From Larix kaempferi (Eukaryota; Streptophyta; Pinopsida; Pinales; Pinaceae): a DNA stretch of 64,000 bases. Made by a program: the position numbers and the translations under genes. Position 1 is the stretch's first letter. Each line of letters begins with the position of its first letter. The notes beneath the pieces are model-generated. The model was not told the DNA's origin and did not search any database. It worked only from the letters and a program-made list of their open reading frames with translations. The stretch is taken from positions 310,001-374,000 of the forward strand of contig BSBM01001443.1 in the NCBI GenBank assembly GCA_027924585.1, read 5' to 3'. This document shows, in pieces, positions 34,860-43,789 of this stretch.

Positions 34860-35517
34860 ATCTTTTTCGTGCTCTGGATTTAAAACTTGAAAAAGATTCC
34901 AAGCGCTTTCACACCTGTGTCGTGCTTGTCAAACGCAAGTAAACGGTGTCGAGTACGGTCAGCTTTACTCATGCTCGTTAAACGATGAGGAAAGTATTAT
35001 CCTGGTTGTATTTTATTCTTTTTTCGGACCAGAATAATTTAAAAATTACGAAAAAGACCATAGGAGTCCATAGTTAAGCTCTTTTCAGACTCCTTAAAAT
35101 TGAAAAGATTGCCAAGTGATCTTGACTCTTTCACACTTGTAAAAGTATTTGAAAGGTCGTCTATTCGGTGATAGGTTACCCCTTTTTCGGCCCGTCTAGA
35201 CTATTTTACGAGAAAGGTATACCTCAGTCCGTCTCGGCTGGGAGAGTTCTCTCGGGAATTGTTTTACACTTTTTCAGGATCGAGAGACTAAATTTTACGA
35301 AAAAGTACATTATGGAGCTTCCTTTAAGTTTTTCAGGCTCTCTAAATATGAAAAACTACCGAGTTTTCCTTCCTTGGACTCGTTAAAATATTAACATCGA
35401 AGGACCCACGTTGGGACGAACCCCTCCTTTCTCAGGTTCGTAAAACATGTGAGATTGGACTCATCCACAAGATGAGCTACACCGAGCATCTGTTATCCTC
35501 TTCAAGCTCGTAAAACA
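34860..35517 (+). repeat. Array of about eleven short hairpins (second Tat-like element)
   Basis: Consecutive stem-loops. Clear ones are ATCTTTTTC/GAAAAAGAT (34860-34868 with 34889-34897), CTTTACTCAT/ATGAGGAAAG with one mismatch (34963-34972 with 34985-34994), TCTTTTCA/TGAAAAGA (35080-35087 with 35101-35108), CTTTCA/TGAAAG (about 35130), CCTTTTTCG/CGAGAAAGG with one wobble (about 35185), ACTTTTTC/GAAAAAGT (about 35268), AGTTTTTCA/TGAAAAACT (35327-35335 with 35349-35357), TCTCA/TGAGA and CCTCTT/AAGAGG (about 35497). Loops repeat GACTCCTTAAAAT, GGCTCTCTAAATA or GCTCGTAAAAC. Homologous to 5886-6385. Confidence 0.8.
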
Positions 35518-36485
35518 AGAAAGAGGTACTCGTCCATCATGTCGGGGAAATATGGGGGAACAAGTCAAGTTTATCTATGGCAGCTTGTCAGTCGTTACCT
35601 TTGAACATGGCATGTGTCCATCTCTTGTCTATATTTGGGTATCCGTCTTTCATTGAGTCATAGTCATCATCATGGGTCGTCTCCCTGGCCACGAGTCCGC
35701 TCATCCGGTGTCTATCCTCTATTTATCAATAATCCCTGCTGCCAAGTCTTGTTACATGCCGTTATATGTTCAAAGGGTTGCATTGTATCGAGTCATTCAT
35801 TGTGTCAGGCATCCGCTGTGTCAGTACATACTCCATTACTTCGTCATCCTATCATATGTGCCGATTTCGTGTCGATGATGTGGGAATCATCATGGCCCAC
35901 CTTCGACGAGTCTATTCCTGTCGACACCAAATCACTATCCAGGAATTGGACTTAGAGATCAACCATTAGTACCTTGGTACCTGCATGCCTCAATGGCAGG
36001 TTTCCTCGCGTTTGACAGTAGGTTCACATCATTAACCTGTGATCAAGCGATCTCTCGGATGCTCGACATCAACTCATTCATTCGCATTCCGTTGAGATGT
36101 ACTATTGATACCTTGGGAATCATTGTCATTATTGGTGATCTCCCTCGCATTTGTTAACGGTCCACGTCATTGACCGGTAATCAAATGGTTTCTTCCATGT
36201 TCGACTTCAACACCTTGTAATCACATGGTTAGATTCGTATCTTTATGCGATCGGGTAGAAGACCCTGGACGCATCACTGTGTCTCGACTGCGTCCAGGCT
36301 GCGATGGAGATGTCTCTTGTATTGTCACACAGATCCACTTATTGTATTGGTCGTGGCTGTGTCATTATTGTCTCATGGATCTACGATTGTTCATAGTAGC
36401 CATGATCTGTCCACAGTTTACATTATCTCAGTACTCATGGATCTGCAATGTATTGGTCGGCAGCCATGCTTTGAGTCATCTGTTT

Positions 36486-36510
36486 CCGAGCATGGGAATG
36501 CCCGCCTCGG
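36486..36510 (+). repeat. Conserved GCATGGG hairpin
   Basis: Arms CCGAG (36486-36490) and CTCGG (36506-36510) enclose CATGGGAATGCCCGC. Two copies in the first Tat-like element (7386-7410, 7510-7534) have arms ACGAG/CTCGT, so the outermost pair is C-G here and A-T there. Confidence 0.75.
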
Positions 36511-36621
36511 TGGTATATCTAACACTTTGTTTCTATTTCAGCTTCGTGTTGCTCTCCTCGATGCTATCTCTGCACATTATATTCGTAAAGTCTTTCGGCC
36601 ATCAGTCCCTTCTGACCTCAT

Positions 36622-36636
36622 ACTTTAGGGGGCATC
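36622..36636 (+). promoter_or_regulatory. Polypurine tract of second Tat-like element
   Basis: ACTTTAGGGGGCATC directly before the LTR start TGTTATACC. Confidence 0.75.
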
Positions 36637-36801
36637 TGTTATACCTCTATATTTCACTGTGTCGCATCCCCATCACAAAACAAGTTGACGACACCTTCCC
36701 TACTGTTTTAAACCATCCAGAAGAGCCAGATGATGAGTCAACCTTGAAGGTGAATCCACCCTGCCAAGTTTTGACCCACCTTGGACTTTATTTCCACACA
36801 C

Positions 36802-36907
36802 TACCGCGCCTTGCTATTTTCCCAAAACGCGGTACTAGACACTACCGCGTTCTGTTTTTTCCCCAAAGCGCGGCAGTGCCGCGTTCTGCAGTCTTTGCAA
36901 AACGCGG
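36802..36907. repeat. Three CCGCG hairpins in the Tat-like LTR
   Basis: TACCGCG/CGCGGTA (36802-36808 with 36828-36834), ACCGCG with GCGCGG (about 36844 and 36868), and CCGCGTT/AACGCGG (36879-36885 with 36901-36907). They lie upstream of the TATA box, so a protein-binding or silencing-related role is possible but unproven. Confidence 0.7.
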
Positions 36908-37080
36908 TACTCTTTTAATAGCTTTTTTCCCTTAGCTCGTGGGATTTTGGATTTTTGAAGATAATGGAAGATTGGGTTCCTTGATTCGATCTCAACTCAT
37001 CTCCTTCGATTAGAAACCCTGATCCACTTATCTCTCCTTAGATCCACCCATCTCTCTTGTTGGTTAACCTCACCATTCAC

Positions 37081-37088
37081 TATAAAAG
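37081..37088 (+). promoter_or_regulatory. TATA box of the Tat-like LTR
   Basis: TATAAAAG within CACTATAAAAGAGAGG, about 445 bp into the LTR. Confidence 0.6.
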
Positions 37089-37617
37089 AGAGGTATGCCA
37101 TTGGAAAAAGGGGAGGACTCTTGAGAGCACCAAACTTATGGTCTTGCATCATTGTGGAGATAGCTAGAGGAGAAGACACTTGGAGTTGGAGGATTGGCTT
37201 GGACATCAAGCACCTTTTGTAAGTACTCTTCAAGTTGTAATGGAATAACTTGTCTTGTTTTCCCAAATCATTTGTGTTAATCTTGTTTTAATGATATGAT
37301 TTGTATCTTTCATAGATTTAGATCCTAACTCATGTTTCAGGTTGCTAGAGAATAGTGCATTCTTGTGTTTTGGTTCCATTTTAACAGGTTCACTTGTGAG
37401 GGCTTGGAGCTTGGAGCAAATACCAAAGACAAGCGTTTGGATAAAAGGTCAGTTAAACTCCTTCTACTCTCTTCAGCATTTTAATCCTGAGATGTTTGTT
37501 AGATCTAGGGATTCAAGGTAGCATTTGTTTTGTTTTGTTCTTAGCCTAGAGTTAGTTAAAGTCTGCTTTAGTCTAAGGGAATTTTGACTTATCCGTAGGG
37601 CAGAATTCCACATAACA

Positions 37618-37894
37618 ATTTCCCACCACTGTTAGACACCTCAGAGATAGCAGACAAGTTGACACCAATAGAGCTCAACCCTGACTGCCTACAACAAGCA
37701 TCCAGTGATCATATTGCAGACACACAGATCAAGGGCACTCGACATCAAAGGATCCAGCTTTATCGAGTTGTCAAAGCAGGGCAGCTCCTGCACCAAGGCA
37801 AGTGGCTCACCCAAGGCCAAATTCAGCAGAAATTTCCTCATCTAATGGGGGAACTCAACGCAATGGAGACCATTGCTTCCTAAGGAGGGAGGAT
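37618..37894 (+). pseudogene. pol: Tandem-family integrase tail and PPT after the Tat insertion
   Basis: Resumes at ATTTCCCACC, matching the end of the integrase frame in the array (for example from 42849). It encodes the C-terminal chromodomain-like tail to a TAA at 37881-37883, which overlaps the polypurine tract AAGGAGGGAGGAT (37882-37894). It is the only surviving pol part of the composite's host copy. Confidence 0.85.
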
Positions 37895-38518
37895 TGATCC
37901 AGGTGGATATTGGTGGCCACCCACCTTTCCAACTGGCTCAAAACAGTTTTATGGCAATTTTGGTATTGTACTATTTTTAGCAGTTTTTCGGGTCCTGAAC
38001 TTCCGGGGCCATTTTGAGGCCCTAAACGACCTTTTTTGGCAATTTGGGGGGCCAAATGGTTGCCTCCGGCATGCATTTGGCCCCAGTCGAAAGTTGTAAA
38101 TCTCGGATAGAACTTTCCAACGAGCTACCGAGCGCCCCAAACGGAGATCGTATGCAAAAGTTACGACCCCGGGAAGTTGATGTACTAACTTACCCAAACG
38201 GGGCCCACATGACTTTTGGCGCTTCATCTCCTAGGGTTAGGTTTTTGGATGTCTAGGGTTTTTGACATTCCTGTTTATTGTAAAAAGGCCTTGAGAGCCT
38301 CATTGTAACCATCTTCTTGCGAAATGAGAGCAGCCGTCACATCTCTTCTCAGAGATAAGCCGCCACCATTCCAGCAAGCTTGTTTTCCGCTGCATTTTAC
38401 AGTTCTAGCTTATTTCCTTATTGAATAGAAAACCAGTTTTACTGTATATCTGTTATTTTGTGTTAAGCATCTGATAATAATCTGTATTCATTTCGTTCTG
38501 TTCATAAAATCCGGATCA
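37895..38518 (+). mobile_element. LTR B, 624 bp
   Basis: TGATCCAGG...CCGGATCA. Shares CCCCAGTCGAAAG with LTR A; private variants include GATAGAACTTTCC and TGTATATCTG. It serves as the 3' LTR of the composite and the 5' LTR of the next unit. Confidence 0.9.
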
Positions 38519-38519
38519 G

Positions 38520-38531
38520 TGGTATCAGAGC
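38520..38531 (+). promoter_or_regulatory. PBS after LTR B
   Basis: TGGTATCAGAGC, one base after the LTR. Confidence 0.85.
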
Positions 38532-38556
38532 GGTCTGCTCCTTGTCGTCTTAATAC

Positions 38557-41500
38557 ATGTCCCCAACGAGGTCAGGGTACAAAGAATTGGGTCTCGAGCT
38601 TGTTTCTCTTGAGGACAAAAGCTCTCGCACACCCAAGCGACCTCTCATGGCAGGAGAGAAGAAAGATGATGGGACAGGAGATCCTATCAAAATGTTGCTT
38701 GAGGAAGCCCTCACGCAGCAGAGGAACGAGATGATGGATAATTTCGCGCAAATCCTTCGGCGACTACCAACAAGCGACGCATCTTCCTCGAGCGGAGGCG
38801 CCGCCCCCCTTCAAGGTACAAATCAACTTTGATATCCCTATATTTGAAGGACAGATAGACGCAGATGCTGTAGATAAGTGGTCGAATCTACTAGAAGGGT
38901 ATTTTTCTGTCCATAACTTTTCGAATAAAGAAAAGATTACTTTTGCGCTCCTCAAAGCCGTTCCCCATGATAAAGATTGGTGGGAAACATTCCGCGAGCA
39001 AAAGGACACAGAAGAAGGCTCATTATTTTCAGTCACGGCCACCTGGGAATCCTTCAGGGATGCTATTAAGGAACAATACTACCCTGTTGGAAGTTATGAC
39101 GATTTGTATAGCAAATGGACCACACTGCGACAAGAAAGAGACCAAGCAGTGCCAGAGTTCACAAATATCTTCCATACCTTGCGCACCAAGCTGGGTATCA
39201 AAGAATCAGAGCGACATCTGGTGCTCAAGTATCGCGGTGGTTTGCATAGATACATCCAGACCGAAATGGAATTTCTGGACATCTCTTCCTTGGGCGCGGC
39301 CTACCGATATGCTGTCAAAATCGAGCAGAAGCTCAAACAAAAGACACGGCAATTTGGGCCTGGGAACCCTTCACAGCAAAAGACAGGAAAGGGCAGCCCC
39401 AACCCACAGAATAAAGGGCAGAGCAAACATGGACAGCATCAGGACAACCAGTCCAAGCCGCAAGCAAAGAAGGACACCGGAAAAACAAAGAAAGATACCG
39501 GGAAGTGGTGCGACTTCCATAAGAGCACTTGGCATAACACTGCTGATTGCCGCTCAAAGCAGTCACTGGTGGCCGAATTGAAAGCATCTGAATCAGATGC
39601 GGGTTCTGACTCTGAGTCCGAACCAGAAAGGGGAAGACGGATCATTGACGCGGAACCCAGTGCCACTGTTGCCACCACCAAGCTCCAGCCTGATGAACCA
39701 GACGAGCCAGAAGAAGGAGAACGCCTCTTCCATTCACAGATGTGGGTAAAAGGCACCCCACTGCATTTCATCGTTGATAGCGGTAGCCAGAAGAATCTCA
39801 TCTCAGCAGAGGTCGTCAAGCGCCTGGCCCTACCGACAACGCCGCACCCACAACCCTATACCATTGGATGGCTCCGCAAAGGAAGCGATCTCCGCGTCAG
39901 CCAGCAGTGCCGACTGCCATACGGCATCAAGCCCTTCAAGGATGAGGTATTGTGTGATGTTGCTCCTCTCGAAGTTTCAGATGTTCTTTTGGGCCAACCT
40001 TATTTATGGAAACGTCATGCTGTATATGAGTCTAGGCCTCGTAGTGTTATTATTTCTTTGAACAGGAAATTGTACAGGATACCCGAGGCAGTACCTCCTA
40101 GTGCTATTTCCTTGATCTCTGCCAAGCAATGCAGGAAGGTCATCTCTCAGACCGGGAAATTTGTCTTCTTCGTGATTCGCTCTCAGAGTGAAAGAAAGAT
40201 CGCAGCCACATCCCGAGCCTCCGCGACCGATCTATCCACACAACAGAAGCAAGTGGATAAAGTGGTGGAAGGATACTCAGATATCTTCTCCTCTCCGACC
40301 GGGGTACCTCTGCACTGCCAGGTCAAGTTTCCCATCGATCTGACCCTAGGCGCACCGCTACCCAATGGGCCAGTCTATCGTCGCTCTCTGTTGGAAAACG
40401 AGGAGATCAAGAGGCAGATCCAAGAATTGCTCCACAAGGGGCACATCCGTCCCAGTTCATCACCTTGTGGGAGCCCAATCGTGCTGGTGCAGAAGAAAGA
40501 TGGGACCTGGCGACTCTGCATTGATTACCGGGCCCTGAATAAAATCACAGTCCGTAACCGGTACCCGATTCCCCGAATCGACGACCTCCTTGACCAGCTC
40601 ACGGGGGCCAAATACTTCAGTAAGATTGATCTGAAGTCGGGCTACCACCAGGTCCCAATAGAACAGACAGATGTATGGAAGACTGCCTTCAAGTCAAAAG
40701 AAGGTCTTTTTGAATGGCTGGTCATGCCTTTTGGTTTGACAAATGCTCCAGCAACTTTTATGAGGATGATGGACGATATCCTACGACCTTTCACCAACAA
40801 TTTTATAGTGGTGTATCTGGATGACATCCTCATCTACAGCAAGACTTGGGAGGAACACTTGCAGCATATTCAGCAGATTCTGCACACCCTGCGGAAGCAC
40901 AAACTATATGCAAACTTGGAAAAATGCTCCTTCGGCATGGACAGGGTCCATTACTTAGGCTACATCATTGATCGACATGGTGTGCATGTGGATCCAGCCA
41001 AGATCCAGGTCATCCGTGACTGGCCAGCCCCAACCACACTCACTGAACTTCGGAGCTTCTTGGGCCTCGCCAATTTCTATCGCCGGTTCGTGCTGGTATT
41101 CTCTCATATCGCATGGGCCCTCAGCCAAGTGACCAGGGGTGGTGGTAAGGCAAAATTTGTGTGGGGCCTGTCCCAACAACAAGCCTTCGATGACTTGAAG
41201 AAGCGTTTGTGCTCATCGCCGGTACTCTCATTACCGAACCTGCAACATCCCTTTGAGATCGAGACAGATGCTTCAAATTATGCTGTGGGTGCCGTTCTCA
41301 CTCAACACGGCCACCCCGTGGCATATCACAGTGAGACACTATCAGATGCTGTTCGCAAGTACCCTACCTATGACAAAGAAATGTACTCCATTGTACAAGC
41401 CTGCCGCCAGTGGAGACATTACATTCTTGGGAAGGAGACAGTCATCCACACTGATCACAAGCCACTACAGTTCATGCAGACCCAAGGAAAGTTGCAGAAT

Positions 41501-43116
41501 GACCGCCATCAGAAGTGGTCAACATATTTACAGCAGTTCCACCTCAACATCAAATATAAAACAGGGAGTACCAACCGAGTTGCTGACTTCCTCAGTCGAC
41601 CTCCAGTCGCGGCACTTACCACGGTGCTTGACTCTTGTGGCCACGAGACCTCCGGATGGCCTCACCTCTATGAGACAGATCCTGACTTCTCCGCCACCTA
41701 TCAAATGTTGGCACCAACTCAGTGGTTGCTAATTTCCATCTTCAGGACGGGTTGTTGTGTCATCTGGGCCATCTCTGCGTTCCATCAAGCGAGCGTGCGA
41801 AGCTGATTTGGGAAGCTCACTATAGTCGGGTGGCAGGACACTTTGGCATCGAAAAGACAGTGGCAGTGTTGCAGAAACATTTCTACTGGCCGAAACTTCG
41901 ACAGGATGTCGGCAAGTATATCAGGTCCTGCACCGCTTGCGCTATTGCCAAACCGACCACTAAGAAACAGGGCCTATACACCCCTCTACCTACTCCTGAC
42001 AGGCCGTGGGAATCCATCTCAATGGACTACATGTCGGGCCTCCCGTCCACCAAGAGGGGAAACGACTGTGTTTTCGTGGTTGTTGATCGCTTTTCCAAGA
42101 TGGCGATTCTAGCCGCTTGCAAGAAGAACATCACAGCAGAAGCCACTGCCAAGCTCTTCTTTGAACGAGTATGGGTACATTTTGGGATCCCACAGACCAT
42201 TATCTCAGACCGTGACAGTCGGTTCCTCAGCTCATTATGGTCAAGCCTTTGGTCACTGTTGGATACCAAGCTCACCAAATCCACTGCCTTCCACCCCCAG
42301 ACCGATGGACAAACGGAGGTCGTCAACCGTATGGTCGTACATATCCTGCGCAGGTACAATTCAACACACCCCCGCACATGGGATGAGAGTCTCCCCTATG
42401 TCCAACATAGCTACAACCGAGCCTTGCATAGCTCAACTGGCCACAGCCCCTTTCAGGTGGGGTTGGGATTCCAACCATTGGGCCCCATGGATGTTGCACT
42501 TCCCCTTGCGACCACCTCGGCCGACTCGTCCCCAGAAGCTGACAAAGCCGCCCGGTTCATTGAACGGATCCAGCATATCCGCCAACAGGTTCAGGATATT
42601 CTACAGAAGTCTAATACCAAGTACAAGCAGCGCCATGATCAACATCGGGTGCCACATAAGTTTCAGGTGGGCGACAAAGTTTGGTTGCATTTGCAGAAAG
42701 AACGCCTTACAGGGCCCCATCGAAAGCTTTGCCCACTCCGTTATGGGCCGTACACCATCACCAAGGCGGTGGGTGACAATGCTTTTGAGCTCAACATTCC
42801 CCCCTTCCTGGGTCTGCATCCAGTCTTCAACGTGGCTCTCCTTCGGCCATATTTCCCACCACTGTTAGACACCTCAGAGATAGCAGAGAAGTTGACACCA
42901 ACAGAGCTCAACCCTGACTGCCTACAACAAGCATCCAGTGATCATATTGCAGACACACAGATCAAGGGCACTCGACATCAAAGGATCCAGCTTTATCGAG
43001 TTGTCAAAGCAGGGCAGCTCCTGCACCAAGGCAAGTGGCTCACCCAAGGCCAAATTCAGCAGAAATTTCCTCATCTGATGGGGGAACTCAACGCAATGGA
43101 GACCATTGCTTCCTAA
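38557..43116 (+). pseudogene. gag-pol: Array unit 1 gag-pol polyprotein, two frameshifts
   Basis: Starts at ATG 38557 and ends at TAA 43114-43116, about 1520 codons overall. An extra C in the run 38804-38809 shifts the frame after about 84 codons, in the gag linker. A missing G at 41710-41711 (GG where siblings have GGG) shifts it again between RNase H and integrase. The long middle frame holds the rest of gag, a knuckle with CDFHKSTWH, DSG protease, RT and RNase H and has no stop before 41806. Integrase and tail follow in the frame ending at 43116. Unlike units 2-4 it keeps CAG after the protease DSGS. Private changes include HDKDW for HVKDW and DFLSR for DCLSR at the RNase H end. Confidence 0.88.
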
Positions 43117-43127
43117 GGAGGGAGGAT
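43115..43127 (+). promoter_or_regulatory. PPT of array unit 1
   Basis: AAGGAGGGAGGAT abuts LTR C; its first two bases are part of the polyprotein TAA stop. Confidence 0.8.
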
Positions 43128-43751
43128 TGATCCAGGTGGATATTGGTGGCCACCCACCTTTCCAACTGGCTCAAAACAGTTTTATGGTAATTTTGGTATT
43201 GTACTATTTTTAGCAGTTTTTCGGGTCCTGAACTTCCGGGGCCATTTTGAGGCCCTAAACGACCTTTTTTGGCAATTTGGGGGGCCAAATGGTAGCCTTC
43301 GGCATGCATTTGGCCCCATTCGAAAGTTGTAAATCTCGGATAGACCTTTCCAACGAGCTACCGAGCGCCCCAAACAGAGATCGTATGCAAAAGTTACGAC
43401 CCCGGGAAGTTGATGTACTAACTTACCCAAACGGGGCCCACATGACTTTTGGCGCTTCATCTCCTAGGGTTAGGTTTTTGGATGTCTAGGGTTTTTGACA
43501 TTCCTGTTTATTTTAAAAAGGCCTTGAGAGCCTCATTGTAACCATCTTCTTGCGAAATGAGAGCAGCCGTCACATCTCTTCTCAGAGATAAGCCGCCACC
43601 ATTCCAGCAAGCTTGTTTTCCGCTGCATTTTACAGTTCTAGCTTATTTCCTTATTGAATAGAAAACCAGTTTTACTGTATCTCTGTTATTTTGTGTTAAG
43701 CATCTGATAATAATCTGTATTCATTTCGTTCTGCTCATAAAATCCGGATCA
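43128..43751 (+). mobile_element. LTR C, 624 bp
   Basis: Carries CCCCATTCGAAAG like D and F. Private variants include TATGGTAATTTTGG, AACAGAGATCG and TTTATTTTAAAAAGG. Confidence 0.9.
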
Positions 43752-43752
43752 G

Positions 43753-43764
43753 TGGTATCAGAGC
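43753..43764 (+). promoter_or_regulatory. PBS after LTR C
   Basis: TGGTATCAGAGC. Confidence 0.85.
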
Positions 43765-43789
43765 GGTCTGCTCCTTGTCGTCTTAATAC

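Larger units (their letters stand above)
34642..36636. other. 3' noncoding region of the second Tat-like element
   Basis: AT-rich start with a TTAATTAATTAATTAATT run (about 34704-34721), then the hairpin array (34860-35517), then about 1 kb without a convincing gene, the conserved GCATGGG hairpin (36486-36510) and the PPT. Open frames at 35614-36935 overlap each other in several phases and look non-coding. Confidence 0.6.
36637..37617 (+). mobile_element. Complete 3' LTR of second Tat-like element, 981 bp
   Basis: Begins TGTTATACC and ends CATAACA, giving 6-bp terminal inverted repeats TGTTAT/ATAACA. Contains three CCGCG hairpins in U3 (36802-36907) and a TATA box TATAAAAG (37081-37088). It joins tandem-family sequence at 37618 with no gap. 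The matching 5' LTR is absent, so the 5-bp target duplication cannot be tested; the 5 bp after it are ATTTC. Confidence 0.85.
27145..38518 (+). mobile_element. Composite element: tandem-family ends around a Tat-like core
   Basis: First LTR (27145-27768), PBS and 27 gag-leader codons are tandem-family sequence. At 27887/27888 this switches to Tat-like sequence, which runs to the end of a complete Tat-like 3' LTR at 37617. Tandem-family sequence resumes at 37618 at the end of its integrase region and continues to the second LTR (37895-38518). The simplest reading is that a Tat-like element inserted into the 3' part of a tandem-family copy and a later deletion removed the Tat 5' LTR, its gag, and most of the host pol. 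The two outer LTRs share private variants such as CCCCAGTCGAAAG that the other four LTRs lack, consistent with an original pair. Confidence 0.8.

Noticed and set aside
42161-42868. 235-codon plus-strand ORF overlapping integrase, repeated in every array unit
   Set aside because: It is a second frame over the integrase domain; it recurs only because the units are near-identical copies. No known fold and Ser/Pro/Trp-rich shadow composition.
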